Shown here: in pieces, positions 1 to 9,870 of the stretch
How the letters are laid out: each line of letters starts with the position of its first letter
How positions within the stretch are numbered: position 1 is the first letter of the stretch
NCBI RefSeq assembly: GCF_018294505.1
Contig: NC_057814.1
Span: 297,769,072 to 297,833,071, forward strand
Direction: 5' to 3'
Length of the DNA: 64,000 nt
Source: Triticum aestivum
Lineage: Eukaryota > Streptophyta > Magnoliopsida > Poales > Poaceae
The notes under the pieces: model-generated
The model's input: only the letters and a program-made list of their open reading frames with translations
What the model was told of the DNA's origin: nothing
Databases searched by the model: none
Translations under genes and position numbers: made by a program

Positions 1-1260
1 AATAGCTAGCATCAGAAAATGTAGGGTAGAACGAACAAAAAAGAGCGGAACCACATGCTAGTTTGTTGATGTGTAATTAAGCATAGAGAACCTGAAGCAG
101 TCGGAACCAACAGGTGGCATCAGGACAACACCATTATCATAAATATAGTATGCAAGAAGTAAAACAGTAGGCAGTGATATCTAGGAAGTACAGTAACACT
201 TAGGACAAAACTAAATCATATTAACTATATGTGCACTGGTATGTAATTTAGCACATGTAACATGTTCACAGCCAGAAGTATGGCCCTACAGGTGCAAGCA
301 GAATAACGCGTCTCATGAAAAATTGAATGATGTCCTGAAGAAATTCAAAGGTGCGATGCTTATTCTAAGAAAGTGAACGTAGGCGCCGGCCGTTGGATAA
401 TAGTACCTGATTCTCGGCGGCGTATGGGTATCGTTGTCATACTTGATAGCTAAGGATCGCCGATGGTGCTCGTGTTGCGGTTGAGTTTGGGCAGGCTGTC
501 ACCGTCGCTGAAGCGGCCCCGGTGCTTCGGTTGCGGCGCCTGTTGACATACAAGAAAGCTCATCTGTGGTAAGTGAATAGTTGCATGATAAAGAAGAGAA
601 AAACCGAAGGAGCACAAATCGAAATAACCTGATGAGGCTGCGGCGTCAGTAAAGCAGGGCCGGTGGAGTTGAATATGGCGTCCGTGGAGCGGGTCCGGTG
701 CAGTGGACGAAGGCTTCGGCGGGCGCGGTGTACAGTGCTTTCGGTGAGGCGGATCTGTTACGGCGGACGAGGGCTTGTATGAAGGGCCAGCGATGGGGCG
801 GACGAGGGAGTCAGTGAAGGGCCTACACTGTGGTGGACGAGGGCTCCGGTTAAGCAGATCCGGTGCGGTGGACCATGACGGCGGTCAAGGGGATTGGAGC
901 AGTGGACAAGCCAATCGGTGAAGCGGCTCCGGTGAAGTGGTGAGTTGGTAGTTGGGGGTTCCAAGGTGCGGAAGGTAAATCCGGTGGGGCGTGAGGTCCA
1001 CCGCTGCGGCGGAGGACTAGATTCGGCGGCTTGCCGTGGTTGGGGATGGGGTCGGGGAGGGGAAGGGGAGGGGCTCTAGGGAAGAATGTTGGTGGCAAAG
1101 TGGGGAAAACAATGGAGTTACCAAAGCAGCCCTTTTCCGTTCATGTGGCAGGGGTAAAACACGAATATCGCAGGGCTAAACTTTCGGGCGCGAGATATTT
1201 TGATGTGAGCAGGAAGTTTGAAAGCTTTTGGTGCCTGAAATTATAAGTGTTCTGCTCTTG
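1..1260. other. Unassigned GC-rich region, no gene recognised
   Basis: The first 370 bases are AT-rich and featureless. From about 370 to 1080 the sequence is GC-rich. It contains an irregularly repeated phrase of the type cggtg(a/c)agcgg...ggacgagggct, seen at roughly 700, 765, 800, 835 and 900. Open frames on both strands across it are low-complexity and Pro/Arg-rich, as expected from such a repeat, and none shows a domain. The minus strand has a plausible intron (about 640 to 545, ending in a pyrimidine tract plus AG), so it could be the 5' end of a captured or transposon gene. I cannot identify it. Confidence 0.3.
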
Positions 1261-1826
1261 TACGGCCTACTATGATATAATGGCTGAGAATTTATTTGTT
1301 TTGCACCCAAAAGAAGGTGCAAGTTTTGAAAATCAATGTCTCAACACGAAACTTAGATTGTCCATTCAATTCAAATATGGATCATTGAGCTAGTACAAGT
1401 AAATACCATCATACAGTCCAATTCAAATGAAATTCCAAATGTGTTTATCCTAAATATGATGACAAAAGCAAAAATGTGATGTGTATGAATAAAGTGGATG
1501 ATTATAAACTTTGAACATGCCCGTATGTGTATATCTCTAGGTTTGATATATGAACTAGAAATCACGAAATCCTGGCTTAAAAAATGTACCTCTTTTTAAA
1601 TGAATTACAAAAGCTAATGATGGAGTCGAATTCCAAAATTCCAATCTTAGGTTTGTAATTCTAGTACATCAAGGTATATCACGCATGTTCAAAAGTATCG
1701 TTATCTCATAGTCCAAACTGTGAAACAAATTGATCAACGATGAGTGCACACACTATTGACCATATATTTCTCAATTACGCTAAAGTCCCTCAAATATGGA
1801 CACCTAACTCATTATCTGAAGCCAAC

Positions 1827-1897
1827 CCCCCCCCCCGCCCACCCCCACCCGCTCCGACGCCCCCCGGCCCACCCCCACCCCCTCCAACGCCCCCCGC
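1827..1897. repeat. C-rich low-complexity tract
   Basis: Runs of C are interrupted by short gcc/acc phrases, including about ten uninterrupted C residues near 1829. A short direct duplication (cacccccacccgctccgacg then cacccccaccccctccaacg) sits at about 1841 and 1871. It marks the start of the long pyrimidine-rich stretch that follows. Confidence 0.8.
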
Positions 1898-2475
1898 ACA
1901 CACCATTCTCTCCCCCAGACACGAACACAGAGCACATTAACACCCCCTCTTAAATCGGACCCAATAGGTCTCTTATCACTTTGTCTCTCGGGCATGCACA
2001 CATCTCTTCCCCCACTCTCCAGGTCTCCCGGCATCTCTCTTTCCCAAGCACACGCACTATGTAGAGTGTATCTTTCTCATACACACAAAATGTCGCCCCC
2101 AAACGTCTATCTCCCTATTTATGTGGTTCTCGCACACTCACCTCACACACCACCCCCACTGCAAACAAGCACACTTTGTCTCCTTGTGCACCGCTCTCCT
2201 CTTTCTATCTCTCCCACATGCGGACCCGCCCCAGCTCCTTCCCCGTATACATATATGCCACGACTCTTTCCATAGCTCCCTAATGTATCATCATTCTCAA
2301 TCTCGCACGTTGTTCTCTACACCATCTATTCTTGATCTCTCATGAAGTCCCTATCACACACACGATGACTCGCTTCCCTTGAGTCTCCGTACATAGGCCA
2401 ATTTCGAACAACATCCACATTGTCTCCCTATCTATACGCCACTTATGGACACAAACGACCCCTCTCCCCCTCTTT

Positions 2476-2478
<3 letters not shown>

Positions 2479-2520
<42 letters not shown>
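2479..2520. repeat. (CT)21 microsatellite
   Basis: An uninterrupted CT dinucleotide run of about 42 bases, flanked by imperfect CT/CCT sequence on both sides. Confidence 0.95.
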
Positions 2521-2525
<5 letters not shown>

Positions 2526-2737
2526 CGTCGCTAGCTCTGTCTATCTCTCTCTCGCTCTCGCTCTCACACCCCTCTCCCACACACACTCGATGTCTCTTCC
2601 AAATAGTCTGCTCCCCGCCCGCACCCATGCATGCTATCCCGCTACTACACATGCCTTTGTCTCTCTTTGACACACATGTCACACCATTCCCCCTTCCCTT
2701 ATACTAGGTTTACATCATTAGTGGTCTCTCTACTCCA

Positions 2738-2795
2738 CATACACACACTCCCTCTCACACACAAACGCGCACACAAACACACACAAACACCCATC
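2738..2795. repeat. Imperfect CA-rich microsatellite
   Basis: Clustered (CA)n blocks separated by short interruptions such as ctccctctca and aacgcg. Part of the same cryptic simple region. Confidence 0.75.
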
Positions 2796-3426
2796 TAGCA
2801 ATCTGGATCCTTCTTTTAAGAGACACACCTTGCATATTCTCTACAGCTCTAGATATGTATATACCCCCCTCTCTAGCTCAGATGCACACCAAAATTCTCC
2901 ATCTCTCTGACTCACACATCTCTCCCCATGCCCACATTGTATCTCACACACTCACTCTCTGATTATGTCTATGTGTCTCCACGTTGCACAACACAAAGCC
3001 CCATGTACATGTCTCTCTCTATCCTCCACACACATAGACACAAAGAATCTATTATCATTGCCTCAGTCTCTAGACATATCACACACGCACACTATCTCTC
3101 TCTCTCGCAAACACGCTCAACAAGGGTTTCCCCGTGAATAACTTACCGTCTATTCATCATCAGTTGTGGCAGTACGTCGAACACGAGACGTGAAAAAGAA
3201 TAAATCTACACGTGCGTAGACCACCTAGTATGACTACTAGGACTAGATCAAGCCGAAAGCGCGCCGCCGTCACCCCCTCCTTATCAGCGACGGGAAAACC
3301 TTTGTTTTACATATTCGAGAAGTCATTGTGCTAAGGCCCCACATGCTGAGCCGTTGAATAGAATGTAGATCCTAGTTTACGGAAACAAGCTAGTATCAAT
3401 AATACATTTGTATCTCCATACTTATA

Positions 3427-3853
3427 TTTCTTCTCTTATAAAACAACCGAGTTGGTGATGATGGTATGCGTGCCATCTTGCAATAGACCGTCCGATCTAT
3501 ATCTAACCTATGGAGATTAAACTAAAAGATACCCGCACCTCTCTCCACATTTGCAGACAAGGCCTTCCCTCGTTCATCCTTATCTCCAACAACCTCATTG
3601 TTGAGCAATTAAAAAAGGAAGCCTCTGGAACAAACTGGCCTGGTGGCCGCTGTCGGCGTCGTCCATCCCCTTGCCTCCACTCAGTCCGACCACCAATCAC
3701 CGCCACGCCCCACAACTTTTCACCTTATCTCCTCTTTCACGAGATATCATTCGTTTTTACACATGGGATTACTCCTACATGGGTCAATCACAACAAGTGT
3801 TTTATAAAAATATGCATCTTGATGTTCCGTGCAATGCACGGACATCTTGCTAG
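3427..3853 (+). mobile_element. Short non-autonomous Helitron-like element (A)
   Basis: The 3' end shows the Helitron signature. A short perfect hairpin, CCGTGC-AAT-GCACGG at about 3824-3838, is followed within about a dozen bases by CTAG (3850-3853) and then a T. The 5' end has the phrase cttataaaac...gttggtgatgatgg shared with two neighbouring elements, and an A precedes the inferred start. The first two bases read TT rather than the usual TC, so the 5' boundary is less certain. It has no coding capacity and would depend on a Rep/helicase from elsewhere. Confidence 0.6.
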
Positions 3854-3854
3854 T

Positions 3855-4085
3855 ACTCCTACAGAAGACTAAGTTGGTGATGATGGTGTGTCTGCCATCC
3901 GTCATTTCTGACCATTCGATCTACATCTAACGTTTATGAGGTAAGTTGTTTCCTTTTCTCACCAACATCCCACTTATCTACCAATTTGCAGAAAAGCCCA
4001 TAATTAGTATCTTAAAACGAACCACACCCCTCCCTCACCTCACCAAAACAGCCCAAGGAATATTTTCGGATTGAAACATAATATA
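3855..4085 (+). mobile_element. 5' fragment of a related Helitron-like element (B)
   Basis: Starting right after the CTAG of element A, the sequence repeats the family 5' phrase (gttggtgatgatggtgtgtctgccatc, then a version of gaccgtccgatctatatctaac). No 3' hairpin plus CTAG appears before the next 5' end begins near 4098, so this copy looks truncated. Confidence 0.4.
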
Positions 4086-4097
4086 TCTCTAGTGGTA

Positions 4098-4338
4098 TCT
4101 ACACTCTTATAAAAAACTGAGTTGGTGATGATGGTGTGCCTGCCATCCTGCAATATAGACCGTCCGATCTATATCTGACGAATAGAAAGCAAACTATGAC
4201 AATTTTGCAAAACGATACCCGCACCCCTCTCCACATTTGCAGATAAGGACTTCCCTCATTCATCTTCGTCTCCCACGAGATAAATAGCTCGTATAAATGC
4301 ATCTTGATGTTCCATGCAACGCATGGGCCTCTTGCTAG
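4098..4338 (+). mobile_element. Short non-autonomous Helitron-like element (C)
   Basis: This copy fits the Helitron rules best: host A (4097), TC at the start, a perfect 6-bp hairpin CCATGC-AAC-GCATGG near the end, CTAG at 4335-4338, then host T. It is 241 bp long with no terminal inverted repeats and no target duplication, as expected for rolling-circle transposons. It shares its 5' 100 bp and its 3' end with element A, including the phrase cacatttgcaga(c/t)aagg. Confidence 0.7.
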
Positions 4339-4343
4339 TGCGT

Positions 4344-4430
4344 ATATCAAAATTAGAGTGTTTTGCATAAAGTTTGTGAATAAGTATTATTCTAATTATG
4401 ATCCGTTGCAACGCACGTGAACATTGCTAG
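4344..4430 (+). mobile_element. 3' end fragment of a Helitron-like element (D)
   Basis: Another hairpin-like block, CCGTTGCAACGCACG, is followed by CTAG at 4427-4430 and T. The upstream sequence (about 4344-4410) is unrelated to A and C. This is either a different short element or a truncated one. The hairpin is imperfect compared with A and C. Confidence 0.4.
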
Positions 4431-4439
4431 TATTTCCAA

Positions 4440-5335
4440 CCATTCCAAAAAATGCTAGTATTTCCATAGTTTCGAGTTTTCCATCAAGATATTAGTCACC
4501 CATGGTTGATATTTACTTTCAATCACGTACACATAGGCACTACGTAACTAGCCTTGCTTATTGGCTTCCAATATGTAGAGTATTTAACAAAAAAACTACC
4601 ACTTTCAACCAGCCCTAGGAAGAAACTATTGTACAAAAAATAGCAAAAACATACCCAAAATTTCTTAATCCGTGCCAATAACTACTACCTAGTGCTGATT
4701 AGGCTCGTTTAAACCCGTTTATGACAGGGTTGGCCCACACGTCCGTGCTAACGAGGCAGCTTAAACCAACACATTTTGTTTGGCCGTTGACACAAGGGAC
4801 CCACATCTGACCTTCTATCCTGTTATATTCCCCTCAAATCATTATTTTTGCCTGAACATTACTTCAAACATTATTGATGCATGTTCGTCGGTGGCGCCGG
4901 TGTTGAGGTAGTTGGCCGCCGCTCCGCCGGACGGGCCGGATGCCGCGCTGGCCTCCGCACGGGTTGGCAAGCTGGCCCGAGCGTGACTCACGTGTGAGCA
5001 AGCCGCCGCGCTGGCCTTCACTCGAGCCAGATGGCTGGCCTTAGCACTGCGCGCACGAGCAAGCCGCCGTGCCAATCTAGCTAGCAAACCTTGCAGACAA
5101 GCAGCTGGACGGAGCTATCTTGGCTAGCTAGGCGACGCGAGCGCCGGACGGAGCTGGCATCCGGGCTGCCACAAGATGGGCTCCGCATTGCCGGCAGTTT
5201 CGACCTCGCGTTCTGCCAGCGGCGGTAGCTGCGTCCCATGGCCGAGGATGACTAGGTGGACGCGCCGGAGGTAGGAGGTCACTCGGGGATTTTTGTGTAG
5301 ACTGACATGTAGGTCCCACAAGTCATAACGCCTAA
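4440..5335. other. Non-coding stretch, partly GC-rich
   Basis: The left part is AT-rich with no recognised feature. From about 4890 to 5160 it becomes GC-rich, with an internal imperfect duplication of the word gagcaagccgccg (about 4997 and 5047). I see no domain in any frame. It is probably the left half of the inverted-repeat element proposed at 4606-7517. Confidence 0.4.
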
Positions 5336-7411
5336 GAGCATCTCCAGCCGCGCCCCCAACAGGCCCCCCAGGCCACTTTTTCAGCGCCGACGCCAAAAAA
5401 ATGCCACAGTCGCGCCCCCAGGACGACGAAAAGTGCCGGTTCGGCCCTTTTTTCCGCCCGGCGACCGCAGGCCGAACCCGGCGCATTGGGGGGCGACCGG
5501 GGGCTCCGGCGCAAGGGAAAAGCGCGGCTGGCCCACACCCTTAGGTGAAAAGTCAAGATTTTCTTCCCCGGCTCGCCTTCCAGCCCCCGCGCCCTCGGCC
5601 GCCACTAGCTATATCCCGGCGCCGGCCGCCGCCTTTCACCACTAGATAGCCATTCCCCGCTAGAAAAATAGCAGAGGTTCGCCGAGACAGCCCCTCCAAC
5701 AGCAGCTGGGCGTTTCCGGCCGCCGTTTCCGGCTGCGGAGGGGCAGTTTAGCGGCGGGTGCACGCCCACCGGGCGCAAGGTGTTCGGCGATTTGCCTTCC
5801 TCGGCGATGGACTCGGATGACGAGGAAGCGCTTGCCGCGCTGCTGGAGGAGGAAGCTGAGGCCGACGTCCAGGAAGAAGAGCATCTGATGGTGCTCGCCG
5901 CCCTCGCCCAGCTGCTGGCGAAAGCAAAGAACCGACATCGTCTCGAAGGCTACTGCATGCTCTACTCCGACTACTTCGCCGATGCTCCACTTCACGACGA
6001 CAAAACATTTCGGCGCCATTATCGGATGAGCCGAAAGCTCTTCCTCAAAATTGTGAATTCCACCCGGGAGTTCGACAACTACTTCAAGTGCAAGATGGAT
6101 TGCACGGCAAACTTGGATTCTCCTCGATCAAGAAGTGCACGACAGCGATGAGGATGCTTGCATACGGAGCTCCCGGCAATTCACTCGACGACTATGGGCG
6201 CATGGCCGAGTCCACCAGCATAGAGTGTTTCTACAAGTTCTGTCGGGCAGTGGTGGCAGTGTTTGGACCGCAATACTTGAGAACACCCAATGCGGAAGAC
6301 ACTGCTCGGATCCTAGCATAGAATGCAGCAAGAGGATTTCCTGGGATGCTTGGAAGCATCGACTGCATGCATTGGAAATGGAAGAATTGCCCATTTGCTT
6401 GGCAGGGGATGTACAAAGGCGCCAAAGGCGGTTGCAGTGTGGTACATAAGGCGGTGGCCACATAGGACCTCTGGATTTGGCACTCCTTCTTTGGTATGCC
6501 AGGAACTCATAATGACATCAACATGCTGCAGTGCTCTCCTGTCTTTGCCAAGCTTGTTGAAGGTCATTCTCCTCCTGTGAACTTCGAGATCAATGGGCGG
6601 CACTAACAAGGGGTACTATCTAGCTGATGGCATCTATCCAAGATGGTCGACATTTGTGAAGATGATCTCAAAGCCTGTGCCTGGAGGCAAGAACGCCTGG
6701 TTTGCGAAGATTCGGGAGGCTTGCAGGAAGGATGTCGAGCGGACATTTGGGGTGCTCCAATCTCGATTTGTTGTTGTCCGGTACCTCGCTCAGACCTGGT
6801 CCAAAGATCAAATGTGGGAGATTATGACTTGTTGTGTCATCTTGCACAACATGATCATCGAGAGCGAGCAAGAAGACCCAGTGTTTGACACTGAACCATA
6901 CTACAGGCAGGGTCCTCTAGCCGAAGTTGATCACCAGCTACCGGCAACCTGGACTGCCTATCGCAGTATGCGTCAGGAGATCCGAGACCCACAAGTGCAT
7001 CATCAACTGTAGAAAGATCTGATTGAGCACCTATGGAGGCTCAAGGGGGACGCCGGGCGCGACGTGTGATGAAATATGAGTTTTTATTTGTTCAACTATA
7101 TAATTTGTATTGAACTATTTGTTGTTGTACTATTTTGTTGAAGTATTTGATTTTTTTGTGATGAAATATGTGATAAGAAAAATATTATGTTGATAATTGA
7201 ACGCCGAGACATGGCGAACCACGCCGAATATGGGCCTATTCTCGCCCATATGGGCCCTTTATTCGCCAAAATGGGGCTGAAAAGTGGGCCAATTTTGGTG
7301 CCTGGGGGCGCCGACTAGGCGCAAAACCGCCCTAGCGCCGATTGTATCACCGACTCGCCCCCAGGGGGCGATTTTTATGCGTCCTGGGGGGGCAAATGGC
7401 TGGAGGTGCTC
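5336..7411 (+). mobile_element. PIF/Harbinger DNA transposon, complete ends
   Basis: The terminal inverted repeat GAGCATCTCCAGCC at 5336 pairs with GGCTGGAGGTGCTC ending at 7411, 13 of 14 positions matching. The element is flanked by a perfect 3-bp TAA duplication (5333-5335 and 7412-7414), the usual PIF/Harbinger target. It is 2076 bp and carries one recognisable DDE_Tnp_4-type transposase pseudogene on the plus strand. The second ORF typical of autonomous Harbingers (Myb-like) is not present. Both ends contain C/G-rich tracts just inside the inverted repeats. It looks structurally whole but cannot encode its own transposase. Confidence 0.9.
5807..7069 (+). pseudogene. Harbinger-type (ALP1/DDE_Tnp_4-like) transposase, broken
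   Basis: The encoded protein would be the nuclease that cuts and rejoins element ends. It starts at the ATG of MDSDDEEALAALLEEE, an acidic N-terminus usual for the family. Recognisable blocks follow: the [16 protein letters not shown] region, [28 protein letters not shown] (first catalytic Asp), [10 protein letters not shown] (second Asp), and RKDVERTFGVLQSRF (catalytic Glu region). The reading frame is broken by single-base shifts near 6105 and near 6604. In-frame TAG stops lie at 6319, 6463 and 7010; in relatives I remember, each of these positions is glutamine. Frame 1 covers about 6105-6604 and frame 2 the rest. The final stop is at 7067. Confidence 0.9.
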
Positions 7412-7601
7412 TAACTTGCCGGTCGAATAGAAGGCGTTGACTTAAGGGGCGACATGGGTTGAAACATGCCTATAACGGCACTTTTTAGAGTAGTTGTTTC
7501 TTGGTAGGGCTGGTTGGTAAGGGCATGTACAATGGTTAATAAGGTAGTCTTATCTTAAGTCTGCCACGTATGCAAGTGGTAGTAGTTTCTTGGCATTATT
7601 A

Positions 7602-8438
7602 GGCCCTCCACTATGTCACCGGTGCCAAATAACTTAAAAGGGTGCCACGTCACTGCTGATGCCAAATGAAAATTTTGTGGCACCGGCTTCACAACGGAGG
7701 GCACCGCTCGATCTAAAAGTAGATGACCCCACGTAAAAAAATCATTGAGCTAGCCTTCAGAGTGCCTCGCCGAGTTCTTCCTCCTCTCCCTCGAAAGACC
7801 CCCTTTGTTTATCCAAATCAAATCAGAAAATTGTATCCTCCCTCTTTCCAAATCCAAGCTTGTGCAGCCAGAAACTGGTGGAGGAAGTCAATGGGCCGAA
7901 GCGGGTGGAGGTCGCGAGCAGGATACAATGTGGCGGAGGAGATAGGACCGGTCTGAGCTGGACTACCTCACGACGGAGGCTACCGGTGTCGGGCTGCCTA
8001 GCTCTACGGGCTGGCCAGGCTCGCATCCAACGACGGAGGTCGTGGCCAGAGGGTTCTGGTTGTGGGCAGGCCAGGCTGACGGCCGGAGTTGTCAGCGCCA
8101 GGCCACACACAGGTGTTGTGCAGGCTGTCCAAGCTCGCATCTTGGGGTGGAGGTCATGGCCAAAGGGTGGTGGTCCAGCATTGGAGGCAAGCAGAGAAGA
8201 GCTCCCCTGAGGTGGTGGACGAAGCGGAGGTAGTCATGGCAATTGATTCACGCGAGAAGGACGAGAGACAAGTCATGGAATCAGTTTTTTATTCGCTTGA
8301 TGAATTTGGCACCGGAGCAAGTAGGTGCTCCGGTGCCCCCAAAAAAATTTGTGGCACCTGCTGGGCAATGGAGGGCACCGATGCCAAATACTCCAAAATT
8401 CAATTTGGCATTGCTTTTGGCCCACATAGTGGAAGGCC
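7602..8438. mobile_element. Non-autonomous inverted-repeat element (Harbinger-like by TSD)
   Basis: The left end GGCCCTCCACTATGT pairs with the right end ACATAGTGGAAGGCC, and TTA occurs immediately outside both ends (7599-7601 and 8439-8441). The inverted similarity continues inward with the words ggtgccaaat, gatgccaaatg and gtggcacc. The central 400 bp is GC-rich and contains an imperfect direct repeat of about 119 bp period (gctcgcat...ggaggtcgtggccagagggt at about 8020 and 8138). No coding domain was seen. The 3-bp TTA flank suggests a PIF/Harbinger relative. Confidence 0.6.
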
Positions 8439-8529
8439 TTAGTGGTTTCTTTGCATTATTAGTGGTTTCTTGTAAGGAACAATGTACTACTAGCGACAAA
8501 AGGCGATTCTAGGTTGCGTTGTACTCCAA

Positions 8530-8620
8530 CGAGTACTACTAGTGGTCGCGGGAGTGTATTCCTCGTTTTGTGGGTTCGATCCTGGCCGAACGTACGGCTG
8601 CCTTTTTTTAAATAGTAACT
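8530..8620 (+). other. Possible tRNA-derived SINE fragment
   Basis: GGTTCGATCC at 8573-8582 matches the RNA polymerase III B box. A loose A-box-like block (tagtggtcgcggg) lies about 34 bases upstream, and a T-run follows at about 8604. This arrangement is typical of plant tRNA-derived SINEs. No target duplication was identified and the A box is weak, so this is tentative. Confidence 0.35.
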
Positions 8621-8994
8621 TCGCTGCGAGCCAATATTGTACACGGGTAGTTCGAGTTTTGAAGCCGAACGGACGTGTCGCACCACAATCTGGGTGCACT
8701 GGATAGCCCGGCCACGTGAACGGGTTTTCCTTCCCATCATCTGGTGGCTCGCGTGCTCGCCCTAGCCGCACCTCGCTTGCAGCTTCCTCATTAGCTAGTA
8801 GCATATTTAAACTAGTGCCTCCCAATTAAGCCCGAGGAGCTAGAAAAGCCTGGCGTGGCATTGGGAACTATGCAATATGGCTCTGTACGTAAAGTGCTAG
8901 TACTCTACTAGTACTCTGTAGCTTGTGGCGTTGCACGCATGGACTTCACTCCATTATCGGCTCTATAAAAGAAATTCCTCTTGACGTGATTTCT

Positions 8995-9260
8995 TTTTGA
9001 AACGGAGGCAAAAGCTTTGCCTCATCTCATTCATAAAGAAGGAACTACTAACAAAGTTCGACGAGATCCATTACACCTTCACAAATGAAAGCGAAAAGCT
9101 TAGTCTCGCTATATCAAATAACTCAAATATTATGCCCCCGCAGTAACTGTCGCTGATAAAAAGGCTGGTAGTGTGTGCGTGAGAGGAGCGGCTGAGTAGG
9201 CCTGCTACGCGCTTGAATAGAGCACCGAGAGTACCCACTACGCACATGTGCTTTCCCTGC
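8995..9260 (-). mobile_element. Possible LINE 3' end
   Basis: Read on the minus strand, the sequence ends ...catctcattca...GAGGCAAAGCTTTTGCCTC..gtttcaaaaagaaa. This is a 19-base near-perfect hairpin (9005-9023) followed by an A-rich tail, an arrangement I associate with 3' ends of grass non-LTR retrotransposons. No reverse transcriptase coding is visible upstream on the minus strand, so only the truncated 3' end would be present. Confidence 0.4.
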
Positions 9261-9478
9261 ATTAATGGTACAACGATGGTTCTAGAGAACAGTACTACCC
9301 TCCACTTCCAACTGTAGCTCCTTGGCGCTGAGATTAACAGTGCAAAACTGGTGCACTATACTAGAAGCACAGTCCATCGCACTACTAGTTGAGAAAGTAG
9401 TACTAGTACTGCTACAGTAGGAGTACGTAGTAAATAATAGCCTCACCCCTTCGCTAAGGAACAATCGAGGAGCTACAG

Positions 9479-9866
9479 TTGGAAGGGACGAGGCCCCGCA
9501 GTAACTACGCTCTTATCTCCTCCTGGCCAGTTCCCCTCCCCCCGAAGAGAAGGCAGTTCGTCGCTGCTCCCATGGATTCGCCAGGCGGTTCTCCTCCTCG
9601 TCGGGGCTGGGAGACCTTGGACGACAATCCTCTGGGAGAAATCGCACGCCGCTCCGAAGTCCACACCACCGCAAGACTCGGTGCTTCCTGCACCAACTTT
9701 TTCAAGACGGTGCTTAAATAGGCTTGGGAAAAGGCCATGCTTGTTGGTCTTCCCTGCGTCCTGGAGGAGAAGGTTCTTCTATGGGACAATCCTTTGAACA
9801 GTCCACCGCTCCCTGGCCATCGTTGCACGTTGACTCCGCTAGAGTTGCTGATGTTGAGAGGTAGTA
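9479..9866 (+). pseudogene. Short gene scrap, possibly F-box-like
   Basis: An ATG at 9571 opens MDSPGGSPPRRGWETLDDN..., followed by LGEIARRSEVHTTARLGASC and NFFKTVLK, then TAG at 9719. The pattern of a short acidic turn, L.EIARRS and a hydrophobic stretch with a late Cys/Phe resembles the start of a plant F-box. In-frame sequence continues after the TAG with LEEKVLLWDNP and then decays. It is far shorter than a real F-box protein (usually over 350 residues). It could equally be chance. Nothing is recognised at 9261-9478. Confidence 0.25.
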
Positions 9867-9870
9867 GAGG

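Larger units (their letters stand above)
1900..3130. repeat. Pyrimidine/CA-rich cryptic simple region
   Basis: About 1.2 kb of plus-strand sequence is dominated by C and T, with recurring ctctct, cacaca and tctcccc words and very few G residues. There is no long perfect repeat apart from the (CT)n core and CA clusters. The several 60-95 codon open frames here are Leu/Ser/His/Pro-rich products of the bias, not genes. This looks like a degraded microsatellite field that spread and mutated, possibly within an older transposon. Confidence 0.7.
4606..7517. mobile_element. Candidate older inverted-repeat element hosting the Harbinger
   Basis: The left arm caaccagcccta(gg)aagaaac at 4606 matches the reverse complement of 7491-7517, caaccagcccta(cc)aagaaac, over about 20 of 24 bases. 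No clear target duplication was found next to the arms, so the boundaries and class are uncertain; a Mutator-like element or MITE relative is possible. The Harbinger transposon lies between the arms, so it would have inserted into this element. Confidence 0.35.

Noticed and set aside
2420..2707. 95-codon frame of Leu/Ser repeats
   Set aside because: Direct translation of the CT microsatellite and surrounding simple sequence.
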